From positions 1,550,001 to 1,614,000 of the forward strand of contig OZ257137.1 in assembly GCA_965279115.1 (NCBI GenBank): a stretch of 64,000 bases of DNA, in the 5' to 3' direction. Under the pieces are notes generated by a model. That model was not told the origin of the DNA. It was given only the letters and a program-made list of their open reading frames with translations, and made no database searches. Origin of the DNA: JAEUOS01 sp965279115 (GTDB taxonomy: Bacteria > Pseudomonadota > Gammaproteobacteria > Burkholderiales > JAEUOS01). Position numbers and translations under genes: made by a program. This document shows, in pieces, positions 50,045 to 57,673 of the stretch (positions within the stretch are counted from its first letter, which is position 1; each line of letters starts with the position of its first letter).

Positions 50045-50692
50045 TCAGTTGCCGAGATATTCCTGCGACAGGCGCCCGAAGAGCAGCCGTGCGTCACCGG
50101 CGAGATACGGTGCCACCATCGACATGGCATGGTACGCGCCCCGCCCCATCGCCTGGCCGTCGATCGGCTTGCGCGGATTCTTCACGTACTCGTAGCTCAG
50201 CCAGTAGGTTGCGATCAGCACCATGGTCTCGGACAGCGCCTCGATCTCGCCGTCGCCGGCCACAAGTTCGCCGGATTCGCGCATCCCCATGGCCAGTCGG
50301 CGTGCGACCCCGCGGCTGTCCTCAAGGATGCGCCGGAAATGGGTCTCCACGATGCGGTTGCGCGACAACAGGTCGTTGAGGTCACGATAAATGAATCGGT
50401 ATTTCCAGATCAGTTCAAATACCAGATGCAGGAACAGCCACGCGTCCTCGACCGATATACGCCTCGTTACAGGAGTGGCGAGCAGGCTGTCCATTTCCCG
50501 CTCGAAATCCCCGAAGATGCCATTGACGATTTCATCCTTGTTGCGAAAATGGTAATACAGGTTGCCAGGCGAAATGTTCATCTCGTCGCCGATCATGCTG
50601 GTGGTGACGTTGGGCTCCCCGAAGTCATTGAACAGGCGATGCGAGACTTCGAGAATGCGTTCGCGCGTGCGCCGCTTGGGTTTGTGCTCCAT
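50045..50692 (-). CDS. TetR-family regulator, divergent from the Slam-like gene
   Basis: This 215-residue TetR protein has the helix-turn-helix GEPNVTTSMIGDEMNISPGNLYYHFRNKDEIV and a C-terminal helical ligand domain. The start is at MEHKPKRRTRERIL, the usual N-terminus; an in-frame extension upstream lacks family sequence. It is divergent from the exporter gene at 50861, with 168 bases between. It may also control the TPR gene downstream. Ligand and target are unknown. Confidence 0.85.
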   Translation of the reverse strand: MEHKPKRRTRERILEVSHRLFNDFGEPNVTTSMIGDEMNISPGNLYYHFRNKDEIVNGIFGDFEREMDSLLATPVTRRISVEDAWLFLHLVFELIWKYRFIYRDLNDLLSRNRIVETHFRRILEDSRGVARRLAMGMRESGELVAGDGEIEALSETMVLIATYWLSYEYVKNPRKPIDGQAMGRGAYHAMSMVAPYLAGDARLLFGRLSQEYLGN

Positions 50693-50860
50693 TGCATGTC
50701 CCCTGGAATCGCCGGGCAGAATATCACCACGTTGCGGAAATAACACAATAGGCGATTTTCGGCCATAAAATTTGTTAAAAACCAGCTAGTTAGGTACACT
50801 CTTCAAGTAATTTATCATCCGGGGGAGTTGGTCTGCCCCGATTGACAGGACAGCACTCCA

Positions 50861-52216
50861 ATGAAAATTTCAATGCCAGCCCGTTTGTTGTTGTCTGCCA
50901 CTCTTGCGCTCCTTTTCGCATGCCAGGTCGCGCAGGCACAGGATGCGACGCTCGAGCGCGCGCAACAACTGGTCAAGGCCCAGGGAGGCCAGGGCCGCGG
51001 CGCTTTCGACTTGCTCGCGCCACTGGAGCAACAACGCTCCGGCGAACCCGCGTTTGACTACCTGCTCGGCCTCGCGGCAATCGACGCTGGAGAGTACACC
51101 CGTGCGGTGTTCGCGCTGGAGCGGGTACTTGCGGTGCAACCTAACCATCCGCAGGCCCGGGCAGAAATTGCGCGCGCTTATTTTTTGATGGGCGAGAATC
51201 GCACTGCTCGAGCCGAATTCGAAGCCGTGAAGGCCTCCAAGCCACCTGCCGAGGTATCTGCTGCCATCGACCGTTTCCTAAACGCGCTGGACGAGCGTCA
51301 GGCGCCTTTCCGCTCCGGCGTCACAGGATTCATCGAAGGCGGCATCGGCCACGACTCCAACGCCAGTGCGGCCGCAAGCGGCACCGGACTCGCCATTCCG
51401 AGCTTGCCCGGGTTCGCCTTCAATCCCGGGTTGCGCTCGGACACTTTCCGTACGCTCGCCGGAGGCGTGAGCGGCCGCTATGTGGTTTCGTCCGCGTGGT
51501 CGTTGTTCGCGGGTGGCAACTTCAACCAGCGCTACAACAATGAAGTGGACCGTTTCGACATCGGCAGTTATGGTGTCGATGCGGGCGTGACGTACCGGCG
51601 CGATGCCAACGAGTTCACCGTCGCTGCGCAAGGCCAGGCGTTCGACGTCGACAACACCCGCTTCCGCGATGCCGCCGGTGCTGTCGCCCAGTGGCGCCAT
51701 TCGCTGTCAGACCGCCAGCAAGTCGCGGTCTACGGACAGCTCACGCGGCTGACCTATCCCACCGCCATCATCCGCAACGCCGACCGCGAGGTGATCGGTG
51801 TGGCGTGGACCAATGCGCTCCAGGGAAATCTGGCGCCGGTCATTTACGCCGGGCTGTACGCCGGGCGCGAAAAGGTTCGCGACGGCGCCTTTCCGGAACT
51901 TGGACATCGCGTCGTGGGCCTGCGTGGCGGTGGCCAAGTCAGTCTTGGCGAATCAATTACCGCCTTTGCCAATCTGTCGTTCGAAGAACGCAGCTACGGC
52001 ACCCCTCAGGCTGTCGACTTCCGGTCGATCACCAGTCTCTTCCCGTTCGGCCGGGTCGACAAGGAATATGGCGTTCGTGTCGGGGCCAACTACAAATTCA
52101 CCTCGAACTGGACCCTGAGCCCGTCGGTGGCCTACACCGACAACCAGTCCAACGTGTCGGTAAGCGCCTATCGCCGCACGCTTTTTTCGGCGACCTTGCG
52201 CTACGATTTCCGCTAG
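50861..52216 (+). CDS. Slam-like outer-membrane exporter (DUF560: TPR plus beta-barrel)
   Basis: This 451-residue protein has a signal peptide (MKISMPARLLLSATLALLFACQVAQA). An N-terminal TPR-like periplasmic domain (about 30-145: AGEYTRAVFALERVLAVQPNHPQARAEIARAYFLMGE) precedes a long C-terminal beta-barrel with alternating strands, ending YRRTLFSATLRYDFR (terminal aromatic-x-Arg). This is the surface lipoprotein assembly modulator plan, in which the barrel exports a partner to the cell surface. The next gene encodes a protein with a TbpB-like C-terminal domain, the kind of substrate Slams move. Confidence 0.78.
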   Translation: MKISMPARLLLSATLALLFACQVAQAQDATLERAQQLVKAQGGQGRGAFDLLAPLEQQRSGEPAFDYLLGLAAIDAGEYTRAVFALERVLAVQPNHPQARAEIARAYFLMGENRTARAEFEAVKASKPPAEVSAAIDRFLNALDERQAPFRSGVTGFIEGGIGHDSNASAAASGTGLAIPSLPGFAFNPGLRSDTFRTLAGGVSGRYVVSSAWSLFAGGNFNQRYNNEVDRFDIGSYGVDAGVTYRRDANEFTVAAQGQAFDVDNTRFRDAAGAVAQWRHSLSDRQQVAVYGQLTRLTYPTAIIRNADREVIGVAWTNALQGNLAPVIYAGLYAGREKVRDGAFPELGHRVVGLRGGGQVSLGESITAFANLSFEERSYGTPQAVDFRSITSLFPFGRVDKEYGVRVGANYKFTSNWTLSPSVAYTDNQSNVSVSAYRRTLFSATLRYDFR

Positions 52217-52363
52217 CCGAGCGGACGCGCAATGCAAAACCTTGTTAAGCGCGTGACAAAGGCAGTCGAAATGCGCTCGGAAGACGTCTTGCCCCTTGGC
52301 GCGGTCTGCATTCGAGAGTAGTCTTTAAGTTGCGGTGACCCCAATTCTTGTAGTGAGTCCACC

Positions 52364-53719
52364 ATGCCAAACGAATCGGTATTCCCCAAGTCTCTGATGG
52401 CGGCCGCATTGTCGGCCGCGTTTCCCGGCCTTGCCGCCGCGCAGACTGCAGCGCGGGTGGATTTCGCAACCGGCAATGTAACGGCAACGAGTGCGGACGG
52501 ACGCTCCCGCACCCTCACGCGCGGCGCCGACGTGCAGGTAGGCGAGACCGTCAGCACTCAGCAGGGTCGCGCACAAATGCGCTTTACCGACGGCGCATTT
52601 GTTTCACTGCAGCCACAAACCGACTTCAAGATCGACAGCTACGTCTTCGATGGCCGCGGCAGCGCGAACGAAAGCGCGGTCATGAGTCTGCTCAAGGGCG
52701 GCATGCGGACCATTACCGGCCTGATCGGCCGCACCAATCGGGATGGCTATCGACTGCAAACCGCTACCGCCACGGTGGGTATCCGCGGCACCGGCTATTC
52801 GGTGAGTTACGACGCCGGTGGAAGCGTCACGATATTCGTGGCCGAAGGTGCCACTACGGTCACCAACCAGACCGGAACCACCGTGGTGCCCAGCGGCAAC
52901 AGTACCAGGGTCAGCAACCAGAACTCGCCGCCCGAAACCAGCAACGAAAAACCCTTCCTTCCGCCGCCGGGCAGCGGCACCACCAATGTAGCAGGGCCAC
53001 AGAATGCGACGCAGGATGCGCAGGCGCAGTTGCCAGCGGCGGCATTGCTGACTGGAACCATCGTCAATGACGATCCCAACCTCGCCAACTTCGCATATTC
53101 GAACAGCTCCTGGGGTGTGGATGCAACAGCGGCACAACCCGCAATCCTCAACGCCCAAGGCATACTGACCTCCGTCAGTTCTTCCAACTTCGAAGGTACG
53201 TTGGGCAGTGGCTCAGCCCAACTTTCGCTGGCTGGAAATGATGGGGTCATCGCTTGGGGCCGATGGATCGGTGGTTCCACAAGCAACGGTCCTAACCTGG
53301 ATTCCAGCGGTCCGTTTCATTGGGTTGTAGGGTTGCCTGTAACCTCATTGCCGACGACCGGAACGGCATCCTATACGGCGCTCGGAGGAACGGCCTCATG
53401 CGCTTCCGGCTGCTCTTCCGCTGTGGTCACCGGTTCGTCCATGTCCGTGACGTTTGGCTCTAGCCATATGAGCGGCAATTTCACGCTCGGCGTGAGTATC
53501 GATGGCACGCAGAACAACTTTTCCGGCGGTTTGTTCGGTTACAACTCCTCCGCCAAATTCAACGTGAACTCTTCCGGTGGCGGCCTGAGCATGTACGGCT
53601 ACGGCTTCTTTGCCGGCCCCGCCGCCTCGCGTGCCGGCATGGCTTACGAAGTATACGGTTCGATGTTTGAAGGCCCGTCAGTCCAGGTCAACGGCGTAGT
53701 CGCCTACAAAAAGCAGTAA
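52364..53719 (+). CDS. FecR-domain secreted protein with TbpB-like C-terminal barrel
   Basis: This 451-residue protein has a signal peptide (FPKSLMAAALSAAFPGLAAAQ) without a lipobox. A FecR domain follows (about residues 35-150: GADVQVGETVSTQQGRAQMRF, ATATVGIRGTGYSVSY), then a Pro/Asn/Thr-rich linker and a Gly/Ser-rich beta domain. Near its end the latter holds GYGFFAGPAASRAG, close to the GxFxGPxAxExG motif of transferrin-binding-protein-like barrels that Slam exporters recognise. FecR domains usually sense or bind at the envelope. It is encoded 147 bases downstream of the Slam-like gene. Non-lipidated Slam substrates such as hemophilin are known, so a secreted surface or extracellular protein is inferred. 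Confidence 0.75.
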   Translation: MPNESVFPKSLMAAALSAAFPGLAAAQTAARVDFATGNVTATSADGRSRTLTRGADVQVGETVSTQQGRAQMRFTDGAFVSLQPQTDFKIDSYVFDGRGSANESAVMSLLKGGMRTITGLIGRTNRDGYRLQTATATVGIRGTGYSVSYDAGGSVTIFVAEGATTVTNQTGTTVVPSGNSTRVSNQNSPPETSNEKPFLPPPGSGTTNVAGPQNATQDAQAQLPAAALLTGTIVNDDPNLANFAYSNSSWGVDATAAQPAILNAQGILTSVSSSNFEGTLGSGSAQLSLAGNDGVIAWGRWIGGSTSNGPNLDSSGPFHWVVGLPVTSLPTTGTASYTALGGTASCASGCSSAVVTGSSMSVTFGSSHMSGNFTLGVSIDGTQNNFSGGLFGYNSSAKFNVNSSGGGLSMYGYGFFAGPAASRAGMAYEVYGSMFEGPSVQVNGVVAYKKQ

Positions 53720-53810
53720 GTAGTCCAACGTCGATTCGTGGAGGCCGGCCGACCTGCATTCGCGGAACTTCAGCACACCGCAGGAACGGATCTTCGCAAG
53801 ACTCATCGGC

Positions 53811-55193
53811 GTGCCGGTGCCTGACGCCGTGGAACAGTGTCTGGCAACACCGACTTCATGCATTGCCGGCATCGATTTTCCGGCCATACCCTCGTCGCGC
53901 GGCCAGACCATGCTGGCACTACAGTTCCAGCTCGACCGCTCGCAATGGCTTGACCCACAGCTGATTCTTGGCCACCAGTTCGAGCAACTGCGTGCCCTGA
54001 TCGACCATGCGCGCGCGCAAGTACCCTACTACCGCGATCACCTACGCCGAGCGCAGATCTTCAGTCTTGCCGGCATCACCGCGACGAGCTTTGCGCGCTG
54101 GCCGCTGCTCACGCGCGGCGACGTGCTCGCCGCTGGCGGCGCGCTTCTGGCGCGCAATCCGCCGTCAGCGCACGGCGACCTTGCGTGGAATACAACCACC
54201 GGGTCAACCGGACAGCCAGTGAGGGTTGCGACCAGCGCGCTGGGCGGCCTGTTCCAGGCCGCGCTGGTCATGCGCAGCCATTTTTGGTATGGCTTGGACC
54301 TGAGTCTGAAATTCGCGGCGATCCGTCCCGGCAACAATCCACCCGCAGGCGCGGACTGGGGCCCGGCGACACGCGGCACTTTCGAGACCGGGCCCTCGGT
54401 GTGCTTCGGCCTGAGCGAAGACCTGCGAGCGCAGCTCGACTGGCTATGCCGCGAGGCTCCGGCCTACCTGCTGTCACGCGGCCACACATTGCATTCGCTG
54501 ATCCACGAAGGTCGCGCGAGCGGGCGGCGTCCCGCGGGCCTCAAGGCACTGCTCTCGTTCGCCGACCGTCCGCCCGACGACCTACGGGTCCTCGCGCGCG
54601 AAGCCTGGGATGCTCCGGTTTTCGACACATATAGCGCTGGAGAATTCGGTGCACTCGCGCTGCAGTGCCCGCAGCACGACCACTTGCATGTTCAGGCCGA
54701 GAACGTTTTTCTGGAAATCCTTCGCGAGGACGGCTCCGCCTGCGCGCCCGGCGAGGTCGGGCGGGTCGTGGTGACCGACCTGCACAATTTCGCCATGCCG
54801 CTGATCCGCTATGCGATCGGCGACTATGCCGAAGCCGGTGAACCCTGCCCGTGCGGACGCGGCCTTCCGGTGATCCGGCGCATTGCGGGGCGCTCGTCGA
54901 ACATGGCCATCGACGTCAATGGGCGGCGCTTCTGGCCTTTGTTCAGCCCCTTCATGTGGATCGACACGCCGATCACGCAACGCCAGTTCGTGCAACTGAC
55001 TCGAACCCGCATCGAGGTCCGCTTCGTCGCCCCGCGCGAACTCACCACGACTGAGGAGTACCGCATTCGGGACGGACTCATCGCCACCTTTCGCCATCCC
55101 TTCGAGTTCAGCTTTGTACGTGTGGCTGAAATTCCGCGCGCGCCGGGCGCAAAATTCGAGGAGTTCATCTCGCGCGTGGATGACCCGGCATGA
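53811..55193 (+). CDS. PaaK/CapK-type adenylate-forming enzyme, copy 1
   Basis: This 460-residue member of the phenylacetate-CoA ligase/CapK family has the adenylate-forming motif NTTTGSTGQPVRVATS, a DTYSAGEFG aminoacyl-adenylate segment, VVTDLHNFAMPLIRYAIGD and GRSSNMAIDVNGRRF. Family members make phenylacetyl-CoA or act in polysaccharide and peptide modification; these are closer to the CapK-like group than to PaaK of the paa operon. The GTG start is placed so that the N-terminus lines up with its neighbour copy. The stop overlaps the next gene by four bases (ATGA). Confidence 0.8.
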   Translation: MPVPDAVEQCLATPTSCIAGIDFPAIPSSRGQTMLALQFQLDRSQWLDPQLILGHQFEQLRALIDHARAQVPYYRDHLRRAQIFSLAGITATSFARWPLLTRGDVLAAGGALLARNPPSAHGDLAWNTTTGSTGQPVRVATSALGGLFQAALVMRSHFWYGLDLSLKFAAIRPGNNPPAGADWGPATRGTFETGPSVCFGLSEDLRAQLDWLCREAPAYLLSRGHTLHSLIHEGRASGRRPAGLKALLSFADRPPDDLRVLAREAWDAPVFDTYSAGEFGALALQCPQHDHLHVQAENVFLEILREDGSACAPGEVGRVVVTDLHNFAMPLIRYAIGDYAEAGEPCPCGRGLPVIRRIAGRSSNMAIDVNGRRFWPLFSPFMWIDTPITQRQFVQLTRTRIEVRFVAPRELTTTEEYRIRDGLIATFRHPFEFSFVRVAEIPRAPGAKFEEFISRVDDPA

Positions 55194-56566
55194 CGCCGCA
55201 GCGCCTCGGACTCCCTGTCAACTCAAACGTTCCGGGTGTGGCTTGGCCGTCCATTCCTTCGCCAGCCGGCCAGGCCATGCTGGCAGCCCAATTCCAGTTC
55301 GACAGGTCGCAATGGTGGTCCGCCGATCGCGTGCTTGCGCAACAGTTCCGGCAAATGCGCCTTCTCATCGCGCACGCAACGTCAAACGTACCACACTATA
55401 GAGCGCATCTTGCGCGTACCGGCGTCGCCACGCCTGACGGCATCAATGCCGAGACCTTCCTGCGCTGGCCCGTGCTGGACAAACGGGAAATCCAGGCCGG
55501 TGCCCGAAATTTCGAAGCAAGCTCGGTGCCCGCGGGACATGGTGAATGGCGCCTGATCAGCACTTCCGGCTCGAGTAGCGAGCCGTTGCGCGCGGCGACC
55601 ACAGATGCGGCGATATTTGTGCAGCACGCACTGGTAATGCGCAGCCAACTCTGGTACCGATTCGACTTCCGCGGCAAGCACGCGTTTCTCAGCATGTTCG
55701 GACAGCATGGCAGCTTTCCCAACTGGGGACCTCCAGCGAACGCGGTATTTCGTACCGGACCATCCGTGCAGGTCCAAGCAACCGATGATTTCAGCGCACA
55801 ACTGGACTGGATATGCCGCGAGAAGCCCGCTTACCTCAAGGGTCACGCTTTCAACATCCGCGCGGTGCTTGAGGAAAGCCGGCTTAGCGGGAACGTGCCG
55901 CAAGGGATCAAGGCAATCATCACATATGGCGAGATGCTGCCTTACGGCACACATGAGCTGGCACGGAGCTTGTGGAACGCTCCGCTGTACGATGTGTACA
56001 GCGCAAGCGAAGTCGGCTCGATTGCGTTTCAGTGCCCGGACCATGTCGGACTACATTTGCAGAGCGAGCATGTTTACGTGGAGATACTGCGTGACGACGG
56101 GTCGCCGTGCGTCCCTGGCGAAAGCGGACGGGTGATTGTCACCGACCTGCACAATTTCGCGATGCCACTGATCCGTTACGAGTTGGGCGATCACGCGCGG
56201 CTTGCCGGGCCATGCCCGTGCGGGCGTGGACTTCCGGTGCTTCAGGAAATCCTCGGGCGATCAGGCCAGATCGCAGTGGATCCGACTGGACGCAGGTTTC
56301 TCGGCCATCTCAACCTGGGCTTCTGGACCACTGTCGCACCAATCACTCAAAAGCAAGTCGTACAGCACACGCCTTCAAGCCTGGAGGTACGCTATGTGGC
56401 GCAGCGCCCGCTCAGCCTTGACGAGCAGGCCGAAATCACGCGGCACATCAGGGCCGCGATGCGCTACGACTATGAAGTGGCGTTTACACAGGTAGCACGC
56501 ATCGGGCGCAATGCGGGCGGGAAGTTTGATGAGTTTGTTTCAATGACGCCGCCCGCGGACGCCTGA
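55190..56566 (+). CDS. PaaK/CapK-type adenylate-forming enzyme, copy 2
   Basis: This 458-residue tandem paralogue of the preceding gene shows matching VAWPSIPSPAGQAMLAAQFQFDRSQWW, ISTSGSSSEPLRAATT (looser phosphate-binding loop), YDVYSASEVG, VTDLHNFAMPLIRYELGDHA and GRSGQIAVDPTGRRF. The two copies share order and spacing of motifs but differ throughout, so the duplication is old or they act on different acceptors. It lies in a series with the Slam-like and FecR genes. Confidence 0.8.
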   Translation: MTPQRLGLPVNSNVPGVAWPSIPSPAGQAMLAAQFQFDRSQWWSADRVLAQQFRQMRLLIAHATSNVPHYRAHLARTGVATPDGINAETFLRWPVLDKREIQAGARNFEASSVPAGHGEWRLISTSGSSSEPLRAATTDAAIFVQHALVMRSQLWYRFDFRGKHAFLSMFGQHGSFPNWGPPANAVFRTGPSVQVQATDDFSAQLDWICREKPAYLKGHAFNIRAVLEESRLSGNVPQGIKAIITYGEMLPYGTHELARSLWNAPLYDVYSASEVGSIAFQCPDHVGLHLQSEHVYVEILRDDGSPCVPGESGRVIVTDLHNFAMPLIRYELGDHARLAGPCPCGRGLPVLQEILGRSGQIAVDPTGRRFLGHLNLGFWTTVAPITQKQVVQHTPSSLEVRYVAQRPLSLDEQAEITRHIRAAMRYDYEVAFTQVARIGRNAGGKFDEFVSMTPPADA

Positions 56567-56645
56567 ATCGACTCCCTTCCACTACGCCGTCAATCGCCTC
56601 GCAAGCGAGCCACACGACCCACGAGGCAATGCGAGCTTCGCTGCG

Positions 56646-57647
56646 CTACTGCAGCGGCCCGCAAACGAGTTCGCGCAGTCGTTCCGCATAGGCGGCCCCA
56701 AATCGCCGCTGCGCGTCTTCCCGCGCGGTAGCGCCGATTGAGCGGCGCAGGGCCGGGTCGCGCGCCAGCCGCATGATCGCCAGGTATGCCTGTTCATGCG
56801 AATCAACGAGAAATCCGTTTTCGCCATCAATGAACAGATCGGCGAAGCCTCCGGGCCGCACCGCCACTACCGGCAAGCCGGCCGCCATTGCCTCGGCGAC
56901 GACCAGACCCGAAGGCTCGACGAAAACGCCTTCGCCTGCGGTGCGGTAAAAGAATATGTCTATGCCTCCAAGAAAGGATTCGACGGAATGCGTGTTTTCA
57001 GGCAGCAGCGTGATTTCCGGACGATCCCTGAGCGCATCGGCCAGTACCGTGGCCCCCTGCAACCGGATCGCCAGACCTTCGGCGATCAGGGTGCGATAGA
57101 GCAGCGGGTCGTCGACGTGGTGCTTCTCGGGTACGTCCCGGCTTACACGCCCGACCACCAGCGGCTCGCGATTGTTCACTCGCTCGACCCCGAACATGCC
57201 GTGTAAGCGCGCGGTTGGATACAGGACCGGGCCATCGAGGGCCGAAGCATCGCGCAGAAGCGTTGAAACATGAACGATCAAGGGCGTGGGCAGGCCCGCC
57301 GCCTTTACTTGCAGGACCACGCGATACAGATGGCCATAGTTGAACAACTCATTGACAACCACCACGCGGGTGCAGTGCGAAGCGGAAAGCCACATGCCTG
57401 GATCGAAATGCGTGCCCCAGATCAACAGCACACCGCCTTTTGGAAAGCGGCCAGCAAAAGGCTGAATGGTCTGGATCGTCACTCCCCAGTCAAGCGCCAG
57501 CGCCTGTACCGCCTGTGCAGGGCGCATGGTGGACCACAGGGTGACGGGCTGGGTATCCTGCAACAAGCGCGCAGCTTCGAGAGCGGCACGTTCAGAACCA
57601 CGGCTTGCTGTTTCGAACGCGTTGATAATGTGCAGCATCTCTTTCAT
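56646..57647 (-). CDS. GT4-like glycosyltransferase
   Basis: This 333-residue GT-B glycosyltransferase shows LHIINAFETASRGSERAALEAARLL near the N-terminus. The C-terminal nucleotide-sugar motif is FVEPSGLVVAEAMAAGLPVVAVRPGGFADLF, with the Glu-x7-Glu pattern of family 4. It faces the surrounding + strand genes from the opposite strand and is divergent from the GT41 gene 27 bases away. Donor and acceptor sugars are unknown. Confidence 0.82.
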   Translation of the reverse strand: MKEMLHIINAFETASRGSERAALEAARLLQDTQPVTLWSTMRPAQAVQALALDWGVTIQTIQPFAGRFPKGGVLLIWGTHFDPGMWLSASHCTRVVVVNELFNYGHLYRVVLQVKAAGLPTPLIVHVSTLLRDASALDGPVLYPTARLHGMFGVERVNNREPLVVGRVSRDVPEKHHVDDPLLYRTLIAEGLAIRLQGATVLADALRDRPEITLLPENTHSVESFLGGIDIFFYRTAGEGVFVEPSGLVVAEAMAAGLPVVAVRPGGFADLFIDGENGFLVDSHEQAYLAIMRLARDPALRRSIGATAREDAQRRFGAAYAERLRELVCGPLQ

Positions 57648-57673
57648 CAGCCGATTATCGGTGCAAGCGGATC

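Noticed and set aside
52364..53719. Enriched N-glycosylation sites in the FecR protein
   Set aside because: About ten Asn-x-Ser/Thr sites are present, but the high Asn, Ser and Thr content predicts a similar number by chance, so I do not claim enrichment.
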